Positions 9,507 through 17,782 of a stretch of DNA of 64,000 nucleotides are shown piece by piece. The notes below the pieces were generated by a model that was given only the letters and a program-made list of their open reading frames with translations, searched no databases and was not told the DNA's origin. The DNA comes from Bin87 sp965261925 (GTDB lineage Bacteria; Chloroflexota; Dehalococcoidia; Lucifugimonadales; UBA3495). Every line of letters starts with the position of its first letter. The stretch's first letter is position 1. Position numbers and translations under genes: made by a program. The stretch covers positions 2,604,001-2,668,000 of the forward strand of contig OZ253486.1 in the NCBI GenBank assembly GCA_965261925.1, in the 5' to 3' direction.

Positions 9507-9727
9507 TGGTGCATCCTCCTCGCGCCCGGGAGAAAGTCTTTTCGCGGATAGCGTGGCGTTGGCCCGCCGGCGGCGGCTTTCGATTACCGAAGGGTACGGC
9601 GCCGAAACGAACGGTGTCGCGCTGAAATCACCAGTTTGGGATCAGGGTTCCGGCTTGCGTCGGAACGTGGATAGAGATGTAAATTGGGTGGCTTCCAGTC
9701 TGTAGCCAGGATAGCCTGTGGCCAGGA

Positions 9728-11383
9728 TCAGTGCGCCGAGAACGACCACCCGCCGGCTCGCCGGAAGGGTAATTGTCTTCCTTCTCGCACTGTCTGTTGT
9801 GCCTGCTCGACCAGCGCGCTGAACAGGGGGTGGGGGCGGTTCGGTCGCGACTGGAATTCGGGATGGAACTGTACGCCGACCATGAACGGATGGTCCGGCA
9901 CTTCCGTAGCCTCGACCAATTCTCCGTCGGGAGATAACCCGCTCATCACCATACCCGAGGCTTCCAGGCATTCCCGGTAGGTGTTGTTCACCTCATAGCG
10001 GTGCCGGTGACGCTCCCTGATTTCGGAACGGGCGTAGGCGTCGGCGGTTCGGGTATTGTTCTGGGGTTGGCACGGGTAATGACCGAGGCGCATGGTGCCG
10101 CCCAGGTCGGTGATGTTGCGCTGCCCGTGCATGATGTCGATTACCGGGTGCTCGCAGTCAGGATCCAGTTCAGTAGAATTCGCGTGCTTCAGGCCGGTGA
10201 CGTCGCGCGCCCAGTCGATGACCATCACCTGCATGCCCAGACACAATCCCAGGTAGGGTACGTGCTTGTTCCTGGCGTAGCGGCTGGTGTCGATCATACC
10301 TTCGACGCCCCTGGGGCCGAATCCACCGGGCACCACGATTCCGGAAGCGTCGGCCAGGTGGGCGTCCGGGCCGTCCCGCTCGATTGCTTCGGAATGGACC
10401 CAGCGCACGTCCGCCCGCAAACCGCAGGATGCCGCGGCGTGCCGCAGCGCCTCGCGCACCGACATGTAGGAGTCGGGGTACTCGACATATTTGCCGACCA
10501 CCGCGATCTGCACCTCGCCGTCGGCCCCGTTCATCTGATCTACCAGATTGCTCCACTCACCCAGTTGGCTGGCCCCGTTCAGGCCGAGAGACTCCGACAG
10601 GCAACGGCCGACGCCAAAGTGGTCCATCACCAGCGGTACTTCGTAGACATTGTTCACCGTGGGCATGGGGAAAACGGCCTCGGTGGCGACGTCGCAAAAC
10701 AGGGACAGCTTCTCGCGGATTCCGGTGGTGACCTCGGCATCGCTGCGGCAAACCAGGGCGTCGGGTTGTATCCCGATGCTCCGCAGTTCCTTGACGCTGT
10801 GCTGGGTCGGTTTGGTTTTCAACTCTTCGGACGCCGAGATGTAGGGGAGCAGGGTCAGGTGCATGTAGAAGACGTTGTTGCGTCCCACGGTGTTCCGCAT
10901 CTGCCGGATCGCTTCGAGGAAGGGCAGGCCCTCGATGTCTCCCACGGTACCGCCGACCTCGACAACCACGACATCCGCGTTCGATTTTTCCGCCAGGCTG
11001 ATAAGTCGATCCTTGATTTCGTTGGTCAGGTGCGGCACGGTCTGGATGGTGCCGCCGAGGAAATCGCCACGCCGCTCACGCGTAATCAGTTCGAGGTAAG
11101 CCTGTCCGGCGGTTACGTTGCTGTCGCGGGTGAGCTCAACGTCAATGAACCGCTCATAATGTCCGAGGTCCAGGTCGGTTTCGCCGCCGTCCTTGGTTAC
11201 GAAGACTTCGCCATGTTGGTATGGGGACATGGTCCCCGGGTCTACGTTCAGGTAAGGATCGAGTTTGATGACGGTTACCGTAAGACCCTGGCTCTTCAAA
11301 ATGCGCCCGATTGAGGCGACGCAGATTCCCTTGCCGATGGAGCTGACCACGCCCCCGGTGACAAAGATGTACTTAGTGGGCAT
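9728..11383 (-). CDS. pyrG: CTP synthase
   Basis: Makes CTP from UTP, ATP and glutamine. The 551-residue length is normal. The N-terminal synthetase domain opens with KYIFVTGGVVSSIGKG and includes the conserved KLDPYLNVDPGTMSP. The C-terminal glutaminase domain has the nucleophile C381 in GLCLGMQ and a catalytic His-Glu in QFHPEF. Start choice: ATG at 11383 gives the canonical MPTKYIFVTGG, and a GTG 21 bases further upstream is less likely. It is transcribed alone from a promoter about 200 bases upstream. Confidence 0.97.
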   Translation of the reverse strand: MPTKYIFVTGGVVSSIGKGICVASIGRILKSQGLTVTVIKLDPYLNVDPGTMSPYQHGEVFVTKDGGETDLDLGHYERFIDVELTRDSNVTAGQAYLELITRERRGDFLGGTIQTVPHLTNEIKDRLISLAEKSNADVVVVEVGGTVGDIEGLPFLEAIRQMRNTVGRNNVFYMHLTLLPYISASEELKTKPTQHSVKELRSIGIQPDALVCRSDAEVTTGIREKLSLFCDVATEAVFPMPTVNNVYEVPLVMDHFGVGRCLSESLGLNGASQLGEWSNLVDQMNGADGEVQIAVVGKYVEYPDSYMSVREALRHAAASCGLRADVRWVHSEAIERDGPDAHLADASGIVVPGGFGPRGVEGMIDTSRYARNKHVPYLGLCLGMQVMVIDWARDVTGLKHANSTELDPDCEHPVIDIMHGQRNITDLGGTMRLGHYPCQPQNNTRTADAYARSEIRERHRHRYEVNNTYRECLEASGMVMSGLSPDGELVEATEVPDHPFMVGVQFHPEFQSRPNRPHPLFSALVEQAQQTVREGRQLPFRRAGGWSFSAH

Positions 11384-11747
11384 ACGGATTAGAGCCAATC
11401 CCACGCGGTACGGTACTCAGGATCACTGTGCGGGTCCTGTCAACAGTGCGGTTCCCTCGCCGGAATCAAAACGGACTTGCCTGAATGGGAACAATGCCGG
11501 CCGTTATCACAAATCGGTTACCGGCTTGCCAAGGTCCGTCCGCATCGGGACGTAAAAGTGGATAGGCAATGACACCTTTGGCAACTCTATCCTACACGCA
11601 GCGTTGGTAAGCGTCAAGCGCGCGGCGGTGCGCAATGTCGCGGGTTCACGAGATCGACAGGCCATCGAGCGCGTTGGGTGGTGTCGGGGCATTGCAATCG
11701 TGCCGTGCCCGCGATGCGCCGGAAATCGGTGCGGCCTGGCCGCAACG
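11384..11747. other. pyrG leader and sucD-pyrG spacer
   Basis: No gene is supported in these 364 bases. They contain the pyrG promoter (11589-11617) and a leader of about 200 nt. I looked for a CTP-type attenuator (a GGGC start plus a hairpin before a T-run) and did not see one. There is no obvious terminator for sucD. Confidence 0.55.
11589..11617 (-). promoter_or_regulatory. Promoter for pyrG
   Basis: On the minus strand TTGACG (11612-11617) and TAGGAT (11589-11594) are separated by exactly 17 bases. This predicts a start near 11582, downstream of the sucD stop and about 200 nt before pyrG. Confidence 0.6.
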
Positions 11748-12644
11748 CTAAGCGCGGAGTCCAATCTCCGAGAGCGCTTGTGCGACCGTATCGCCGATGT
11801 CCGCCGGTGTAGGAATGATCCGGGAACCGGCGCGTTCCAGTGCCCGAATTTTAGATTCGGCGGTGGCGGATTCGCCGGTGATGATAGCGCCGGCATGGCC
11901 CATTCGTTTGCCGGTCGGAGCGGTGGCCCCAACGATCAAAGAGCAGACCGGTTTCGTGAACTCGGAGGAACCGATGAACTCGGCGGCTTCCTGCTCCATA
12001 TTCCCGCCGATCTCGCCGATGAACGTCACGAGGTCGGTGTCGGGATCGTTGTTATAGAGGCGCAGGATGTCGACGAAACTGCTTCCGATGATCGGGTCGC
12101 CGCCGATACCGACGCACGAAGATTGTCCGATGTCCTGTCCGGTCAACTGTCCGACCGCTTCGTAGGTCAAAGTGCCGCTGCGCGAAACGACGCCGACCCG
12201 GCCCGGCATGTGGATATTGCCGGGCATGATGCCCACTTTGCAACGCGCTCCGGGGTTTATCATCCCCGGGCAATTGGGCCCGATCAGACGAACGGGGTTC
12301 GCCTTCACGTAGCGGTACAGACCCACCATGTCGTGCACCGGAATTCCTTCGGTGATACAGGCGACCAGCGGGATCCCCGCGTCCACGGATTCGGCGATGG
12401 CGTCCGCTGCGAAAGGCGGCGGCACGAAGATGAGCGACACGTTGGCCTGAGTGGCGTCCACCGCCTCGCCTACCGAATCGAAGACGGGAACCGCGTCGTC
12501 GAACAGTTGACCGCCGCGGCCGGGTGTCACGCCGGCTACGAGTTGCGTCCCATAATCCTTGCAGGCCCGGGCGTGGAAACTGCCTTCCCGACCGGTGATG
12601 CCCTGCACCAGCACCCGGGATTGTTCGTTGAGAAGGATCCCCAT
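11748..12644 (-). CDS. sucD: Succinyl-CoA synthetase alpha subunit
   Basis: Partner of SucC in the TCA-cycle interconversion of succinyl-CoA and succinate with substrate-level phosphorylation. The 298-residue length is typical. It has the CoA-binding Rossmann start (VLVQGITGREGSFH), IGPNCPGMI, the SRSGTLTYE loop and the phosphohistidine H250 in GKRMGHAGA. It starts 4 bases after the sucC stop, so the two are translationally coupled. Confidence 0.97.
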   Translation of the reverse strand: MGILLNEQSRVLVQGITGREGSFHARACKDYGTQLVAGVTPGRGGQLFDDAVPVFDSVGEAVDATQANVSLIFVPPPFAADAIAESVDAGIPLVACITEGIPVHDMVGLYRYVKANPVRLIGPNCPGMINPGARCKVGIMPGNIHMPGRVGVVSRSGTLTYEAVGQLTGQDIGQSSCVGIGGDPIIGSSFVDILRLYNNDPDTDLVTFIGEIGGNMEQEAAEFIGSSEFTKPVCSLIVGATAPTGKRMGHAGAIITGESATAESKIRALERAGSRIIPTPADIGDTVAQALSEIGLRA

Positions 12645-12648
12645 GAAA

Positions 12649-13812
12649 CTACTCGCCTGCCGCGTGGTGGGAAAGAGCCGCAGTGACTTCGGTCAACGTA
12701 TCGGCAAATGTCACGTTGAGGCCCGACCCGGCGAGGATCGATTTTCCTTCTTCCAGGTTGGTACCCAACATTCGGACCACCAGCGGCTGTTTGGCCTGGA
12801 GTTGCTGGTAAGCCATCGTGATGCCCCTGGCCGCCACGTCGCAACGAAGGATGCCGCCGAACACGTTCACCAACACCCGGTCGACCTTGGGATCGGAGAG
12901 AATGATGCCAACCGCGGTGGCCACCTTCTCATCGGTGGCCCCGCCCCCAACGTCCAGGAAGTTCGCCGGAGCCGCGCCGGCCGCGTTGGCCACGTCGAGT
13001 GTCGCCATAGCGAGGCCCGCCCCGTTCACGAGGCAACCGACGGAGCCATCGAGGCTCACGTATGCGATGTCGTCGTCTGCCGCTTCAGCTTCCAACGGGT
13101 CTTCCTGGCTGCGGTCGCGCAACTGTTGCAGGTCCGCATGCCGGAACAGCGCGTCGTCTTCGACGTCCATCTTGGCGTCGAGGGCCATGATCGAACCGTC
13201 TCCGGTGACAATCAGCGGGTTGACTTCCACCAGCGAGCAATCGTTTTCGACGAAGATGCGGTAGAGGGCGGAGAGCACTCCCGCAGCCTCACGCAACGTT
13301 GCGCCGCTCATTCCGAGCCGACTGGCCACCCGCCGGGTCTGGTATGGCATTAGTCCCAGGACGGGCTCGATCGGCTCGGTGATGATGGCATCGGGGTCTT
13401 CGGCCGCCAACTGCTCAATGGACGTGCCGCCGCCGGCGCTGGCAATCAACACCGGCCCCCGATGGTCGCGGTCCATGGTCATGGCCACGTACATTTCTTG
13501 GCCGATGTCAGCCAACGCTTCGACCAGGACGGATTCTACTGGAACCCCGCTAGCATCTGTCTGGTTGGTAACCAGTCGGGAGCCCAGCAGCCCAGCGGCA
13601 AAACTGCTGGCTTCGTCGGGGCTGCTCACCACCTTGACACCGCCGGCCAACCCGCGTCCGCCGGCGTGGACCTGGGCCTTGACCGCAGCCCGGCCACCCA
13701 AGGATGCGGTGGCGCCGGCTGCTTCATCTGCGGTGGAGGCCAAGCTTCCATCGGGAACCGCAATACCGTAGCGGGCAAAAATTGCCTTGGCTTGATACTC
13801 GTGGAGTTTCAT
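12649..13812 (-). CDS. sucC: Succinyl-CoA synthetase beta subunit
   Basis: Supplies the ATP-grasp domain of succinyl-CoA synthetase. The start at 13812 gives MKLHEYQAKAIFARYGI, the standard N-terminus, and 387 residues. Another ATG at 13824 is in frame. Conserved features seen are the KAQVHAGGRG loop, EVNPL, and GGILRCDVAARG near the C-terminus. The frame also extends upstream to about 14016, but that stretch is Pro/Thr-rich and unlike the family. Confidence 0.96.
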   Translation of the reverse strand: MKLHEYQAKAIFARYGIAVPDGSLASTADEAAGATASLGGRAAVKAQVHAGGRGLAGGVKVVSSPDEASSFAAGLLGSRLVTNQTDASGVPVESVLVEALADIGQEMYVAMTMDRDHRGPVLIASAGGGTSIEQLAAEDPDAIITEPIEPVLGLMPYQTRRVASRLGMSGATLREAAGVLSALYRIFVENDCSLVEVNPLIVTGDGSIMALDAKMDVEDDALFRHADLQQLRDRSQEDPLEAEAADDDIAYVSLDGSVGCLVNGAGLAMATLDVANAAGAAPANFLDVGGGATDEKVATAVGIILSDPKVDRVLVNVFGGILRCDVAARGITMAYQQLQAKQPLVVRMLGTNLEEGKSILAGSGLNVTFADTLTEVTAALSHHAAGE

Positions 13813-14064
13813 AGCGCGAGTCATTGTGCCGTAAGTCTCGGTAGGCGTCAACGCGGGCGGGTGCATGGAATCGGTGTGATCATTGTTGGTTGGAGGTGTT
13901 GGGGTGGTTGGAGGTGTTGGCATACGAGGCGGATGGTTATGATAAGGTATTACCCGCGTGGCATTCGGGGCGCGGGTTGCTGTTGTGAACTGAAGGCTGT
14001 GGTTCGAACAGTCCACGCATGATGAATGTTTCTCAATATTGCCTGGTTTTGAGGTGTTTCACCG

Positions 14065-14859
14065 ATGGTTGCGCACACTGAGCGTATGGTTTCGGTTCGC
14101 GGCGGGATGTTCAACGTCCAGGTCGCCGAAGGAGGTAGCGGCGAACCGCTGGTCTACCTGCACGGCGCGGGCGGCTACGCTGGATGGCCGGATTTTCTGG
14201 ATCGACTGGCCCAGGATTATCACGTTTATGCGCCAGCGCATCCCGGTGTTGCCAATTCCACCGGTCTAAACCATCTGGACGACCTCTGGGACCTGGTGCA
14301 GTTCTTCGAAGAGTTTTTGGACTCCCTCGGGATTGCGCGCTGCTATCTGATCGGCCATTCATACGGCGGGTTCTGCGCTGCTGAATTGGCCGCGCATCGT
14401 CCGGACCGCATCTCCCGCCTGGTCCTGGTGAACTCTTTGGGGTTGTGGTTGGAGGAGAAGCCGGTCGCGGACTTTTTCATCCTGACGCCGGATGAGCGAC
14501 GCGAGATGCTGTGGCACGACTCCGACAGTGAACTCGCGCACGCTTCCGTTGCCCAGCCCACGGAACCCGAAGCCCGGTTGGAACACACCCTGGACCGCAT
14601 CCAGACGCTGCAATCGGTCGCCAAGTTCACCTGGCCCATCCCGGAGCGGGGTCTCACCAAGCGGGCCCATCGCATCGTGATGCCGACCCTGATCGTTTGG
14701 GGAGACTCCGACCAGGTGATCCCCACGGAATACGGCGAGGCCTTTCGAGATCTGCTGCCCAACGCCACTCTCACGGTGATCCCCCAGTGCGGTCACATCC
14801 CGCAGGTCGAGCGACCCGACGCATTTTTCGACACGGTGCTGGGATTCCTGCACGACTAG
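14065..14859 (+). CDS. Alpha/beta-hydrolase
   Basis: A 264-residue alpha/beta-hydrolase fold protein. The oxyanion HGAGG region (33-37), nucleophile elbow GHSYGG (S99), acid in WGDSDQVIP (D216) and histidine in CGHIPQVE (H244) form a complete triad. It resembles the meta-cleavage-product hydrolase or esterase group. The substrate is unknown. It lies upstream of ferritin with about 60 bases between them, so an operon is possible but not shown. Confidence 0.88.
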   Translation: MVAHTERMVSVRGGMFNVQVAEGGSGEPLVYLHGAGGYAGWPDFLDRLAQDYHVYAPAHPGVANSTGLNHLDDLWDLVQFFEEFLDSLGIARCYLIGHSYGGFCAAELAAHRPDRISRLVLVNSLGLWLEEKPVADFFILTPDERREMLWHDSDSELAHASVAQPTEPEARLEHTLDRIQTLQSVAKFTWPIPERGLTKRAHRIVMPTLIVWGDSDQVIPTEYGEAFRDLLPNATLTVIPQCGHIPQVERPDAFFDTVLGFLHD

Positions 14860-14920
14860 ACCTGCGATATCTCTTTACCCACGCCGATATCCGGCTTATC
14901 GGAAACACACGGAGCACAGT

Positions 14921-15430
14921 ATGGCCGTCAGTTCATCCTTGCAGGTGGCGTTCAACCGCCACATCAACGCCGAGTTCTACTCGTCGTATCTCTATCTCTC
15001 CATGTCCACCTATTGCGATTCCATCGACCTCCCCGGCTTTTCCCACTGGATGCGCATTCAGAGCCAGGAAGAGTACGACCATGCCATGCGCATCCTCACC
15101 TACCTTGAGGACCGCGACGGCCGCGTAACCCTCCTCCCCATCGAGCAGCCCGCCATCGAGTTCGACTCGGTGGAAGACGTCATGCGGCAGACCTTGGGCC
15201 ACGAGCAGCACGTTACGCAGCTGATCAATGAGCTGTACGCCGTGGCTGCCGAATCCGCCGATTTCGCGAGCCAGGTGATGCTGCAATGGTTTGTGAACGA
15301 GCAGGTCGAGGAAGAGAAGACGGCCCGAGATGTGATCGCTGCGCTGGATAAAGTGGCCGGACGCAGCGACGCACTACTACTGCTGGACCGAGAGATGGCG
15401 GCTCGCGTACCGACTCCCGCCGCCGCCTGA
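14921..15430 (+). CDS. Ferritin (non-heme)
   Basis: A 169-residue four-helix ferritin that oxidises and stores iron. Ferroxidase-type residues are visible in NAEFYSSYLYLSMS, in the EExxH motif (EEYDHAM) and in HEQHVTQLI. The FVNEQVEEEKTA helix is typical of FtnA-like proteins. It is unlikely to be a Dps because it is longer and lacks the Dps pattern. The next gene (DinB-like) starts 19 bases later. Confidence 0.93.
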   Translation: MAVSSSLQVAFNRHINAEFYSSYLYLSMSTYCDSIDLPGFSHWMRIQSQEEYDHAMRILTYLEDRDGRVTLLPIEQPAIEFDSVEDVMRQTLGHEQHVTQLINELYAVAAESADFASQVMLQWFVNEQVEEEKTARDVIAALDKVAGRSDALLLLDREMAARVPTPAAA

Positions 15431-15449
15431 CCACCTGGGAGGTCGCGCA

Positions 15450-15950
15450 ATGACGCTCAATGAATTCATCGTTGACGCCCTGGACAAGGAAAACGGCTTC
15501 CTTATGGATGCGCTGGACGGGTTGGGTTCGGCGGAACTCGGATGGCAACCGGTGCCCGACGCCAATTCCATCGGTTGGATCCTGTGGCACATGGTCCGAG
15601 TTGAAGACATGTGGATCCAGTTTTTCGCCCAGTTTCAGACCGAGCTGTGGGAGACCGAGGGATGGCACGAGAAGTTCGGCCTGCCCACCCGCGACAATGG
15701 TTTTGGGCACACCGCCGAACAGGTGAACAACTTCCCCGGCGTCGGACTGTCTGAATTCTTGCGATACCGCGGCGCGGTGCGTCAGGCTACGCTGGCCTAT
15801 CTGGAAACGCTGGCGCCGGAGGACATGGAACGGGTGCCGCGGGAACGTAGGCCCGAAATGTCCCAGGGCGCGATGTTCCGCCAGATTATCGGCGAGATGT
15901 ACCAGCACGTGGGCCAGATTGCTTACCTGCGGGGGTTGCAGGGGAAGTGA
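15450..15950 (+). CDS. DinB-family protein
   Basis: A 166-residue four-helix-bundle protein of the DinB/YfiT superfamily. Members bind a divalent metal through three histidines, and several are thiol-dependent S-transferases. Candidate ligands are the His in ILWHMVRVEDMW and the C-terminal His in EMYQHVGQIAYLRG. A clear GGGAGG precedes the ATG. Its stop overlaps the next start (GTGA). The substrate is unknown. Two other DinB-fold proteins are encoded at 44.5-47.8 kb. Confidence 0.85.
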   Translation: MTLNEFIVDALDKENGFLMDALDGLGSAELGWQPVPDANSIGWILWHMVRVEDMWIQFFAQFQTELWETEGWHEKFGLPTRDNGFGHTAEQVNNFPGVGLSEFLRYRGAVRQATLAYLETLAPEDMERVPRERRPEMSQGAMFRQIIGEMYQHVGQIAYLRGLQGK

Positions 15951-16834
15951 CCCCGGCGATTGGCCGCAAACCAACCGCGTTGATTTTCCTCTTATGGACC
16001 GTTGTGGCGGTTGGTTCGAATCTGGTCGTCGGCTGTTCGGCTCCCGCCGAGGAAGGACACCAACGGGAGCTTGAGAACACGAACCGCCCGGAACAACAAA
16101 ATGGCCGGGTGGAGGACGTTCGCGTGGGTCCCGCTCGCGTGGAGTGCTACGGGCCATTTCGCCGGATGTGCCTTGTGATTGACGGGGGACATTTCTACGA
16201 CGAAATCGAAGGGTTCGAGCATGAACCCGGCTATGAGTATCGGCTGCGGATCGCGCGACATGACGCCTGGCCCGGCGAGAAAGAGCCGCCCCAGGATGCG
16301 GGAAGATATGGATACCGCCTGCTTGAGTTGATTTCAAAAACACGGGTTGCCGGGACGGTCACCGAGTCCCACGTCGCGCCGGCTCGGGTGCAATGCCCCT
16401 GGTCGGACCAGCGGTGTTTGTTGGTGGACGGCCGACCTTTTCCGGGAGCGATTGGCGGCTTTCAATATGAGCCCGGCTTTGAGTATCGGATGCGCATCGA
16501 GAGCTATGGGGACCAGTCACACCGCCTCCTGGAGACCATGGACCGACAGCCGGCCAAGGGCACGGTCGAGGAAATCTCCGTGGGCCCATGGCGCGTGCAG
16601 TGCTACGAAGACGCGCCGGTCACGGCAGCCTGCATCGTAGTGAACGGCGACCCGTTTTACGGCAGGATTGAAGGGTTGGCTCGCAGGCACGGCTACGTTT
16701 ACAGTCTCCAAGTGGAGAAATACGACCTCTACCGGAACGCGCCGAACCCGCCACCCGAGTTGCCGAAATACGGCTACCGAGTGCTGAAGGTGTTGTCGGA
16801 GACGCCGGCCAAAAACCCGCCGCCGTCGAATTGA
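15947..16834 (+). CDS. Lipoprotein with three DUF4377-like repeats
   Basis: The GTG start overlaps the preceding stop by 4 bases. The 295-residue protein has a signal peptide with a lipobox (LVVGC, C30), so it is probably a lipoprotein. Three tandem copies follow of a module reading VGPxRVxCY, a Cys-containing strand, xGxF, then GFxxEPGYEYRxRI (about residues 55-125, 127-190 and 197-290). This matches my memory of DUF4377. Each copy has a conserved Cys pair that could form a disulfide. Three copies in one chain is unusual. It converges with the SufU-like gene, 10 bases away. Confidence 0.75.
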   Translation: MTPAIGRKPTALIFLLWTVVAVGSNLVVGCSAPAEEGHQRELENTNRPEQQNGRVEDVRVGPARVECYGPFRRMCLVIDGGHFYDEIEGFEHEPGYEYRLRIARHDAWPGEKEPPQDAGRYGYRLLELISKTRVAGTVTESHVAPARVQCPWSDQRCLLVDGRPFPGAIGGFQYEPGFEYRMRIESYGDQSHRLLETMDRQPAKGTVEEISVGPWRVQCYEDAPVTAACIVVNGDPFYGRIEGLARRHGYVYSLQVEKYDLYRNAPNPPPELPKYGYRVLKVLSETPAKNPPPSN

Positions 16835-16844
16835 TAGCCGCCGC

Positions 16845-17312
16845 TTAGCGTTGGCTCAGCCGGCGCAGTCCCGCTTCCAGGGCAACCCACGGCAGTAGGG
16901 CGCACTTGATGCGCACCGGATACCGCCGCACCACCTCCAACGCCTCCAGGTCGCCCAACTCGGCGACCGCCACCGACGGCAGTGGTTTGCCCTGCATCAA
17001 GTCCCGGAACAGTTGGGACAGGTCCGCGGCCTGCTCCACGGTGCGGCCGTGCACGTTGTCGGCCAGCAGCGATGCCGAAGCCTGGATGATGCTGCACCCC
17101 TCGGCCAGGGCGCTCACGGCCTGGATGGGCGCCCCGTCCCCGTCGGAATGTCCGAGGCGTAGCTGGAGCGTAGCGCGATCTCCGCAGAAGGGATTGAACT
17201 CCTCGGCTTCGACGTCGGCACAAGACAGGCGCGCTCGGTGGCGCGGGCTGCGATAGTGGTCCATGATGACGTCGCCATAAAGCGCGTCGGGGTTGTCGGG
17301 CAGGGAAGACAT
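16845..17312 (-). CDS. Second SufU-like Fe-S/Zn scaffold protein
   Basis: A 155-residue paralogue of the adjacent SufU. All family ligands are kept: C43 and D45 in NPFCGD, C73 in EGCSIIQAS and C137 in RIKCALLPW. It differs in a longer inter-strand loop and lacks the His found in WHTL of the first copy (here WVAL). The start is ATG 17312 (MSSLPDNPDALYGDVI); upstream codons are unlike the family and overlap sufU. It is the last gene of the suf operon. It may be a second sulfur acceptor for SufS or a specialised target carrier. Confidence 0.85.
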   Translation of the reverse strand: MSSLPDNPDALYGDVIMDHYRSPRHRARLSCADVEAEEFNPFCGDRATLQLRLGHSDGDGAPIQAVSALAEGCSIIQASASLLADNVHGRTVEQAADLSQLFRDLMQGKPLPSVAVAELGDLEALEVVRRYPVRIKCALLPWVALEAGLRRLSQR

Positions 17313-17332
17313 CGGGGCCCGTCGAGGGGCCT

Positions 17333-17782
17333 CTACTCGGTGGTGGCGATGTCCTCGCCGTCCATTGCTGCTTTCAGGGTGTGCCAGGCGAGGATCGCGC
17401 ATTTGATTCGCGTGGGATACGCGATCACACCGGCTAGAATCTCCAAATCACCCAGCAGGTCGTAGTTCAATTCGGCGTTCGGCTCCGTCATCATCCGGTG
17501 AAATTCGTCGAACATGGCGATGGCATCGGAGGCTGAGGCTCCCTTCACCGCCTGCGTCAAAAGGGACGCCGAAGCCCGACTGATGGCGCACCCGTGGCCC
17601 TGGAAGCCGACGTCGCCTACGGTTTGCTCTTCCAGGCGCAGTTGCAATGATATTTCGTCGCCGCACAGCGGATTGAAACCGTCCGCGTGGTGCGTGGCGT
17701 CCTCGAGCTTGCGGAAGTTGCGGGGGCGCCGGTTGTGTTCGAGGAGAATTTCCTGGTAGAGATCCGTCAGGTCAGATGCCAT
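17333..17782 (-). CDS. sufU: Fe-S assembly zinc sulfurtransferase SufU
   Basis: Accepts persulfide sulfur from SufS and passes it on to SufBCD. The 149-residue protein has C40, D42, C65 and C128 in the same positions as the zinc ligands and acceptor Cys of the Bacillus protein. Its start codon overlaps the sufS stop by one base (TGATG), which implies translational coupling. Confidence 0.93.
   Translation of the reverse strand: MASDLTDLYQEILLEHNRRPRNFRKLEDATHHADGFNPLCGDEISLQLRLEEQTVGDVGFQGHGCAISRASASLLTQAVKGASASDAIAMFDEFHRMMTEPNAELNYDLLGDLEILAGVIAYPTRIKCAILAWHTLKAAMDGEDIATTE

Noticed and set aside
10001..11314. A 437-codon open frame opposite pyrG
   Set aside because: pyrG is unambiguous on the other strand and this frame has no domain or ribosome site.
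11414..11443. A second pyrG promoter at TTGACA (11438-11443)
   Set aside because: The -35 is perfect, but no acceptable -10 lies 16-18 bases downstream.
13813..14016. An N-terminal extension of SucC
   Set aside because: It is Pro/Thr/His-rich and unlike the family, and the canonical MKLHEYQAK start is downstream.
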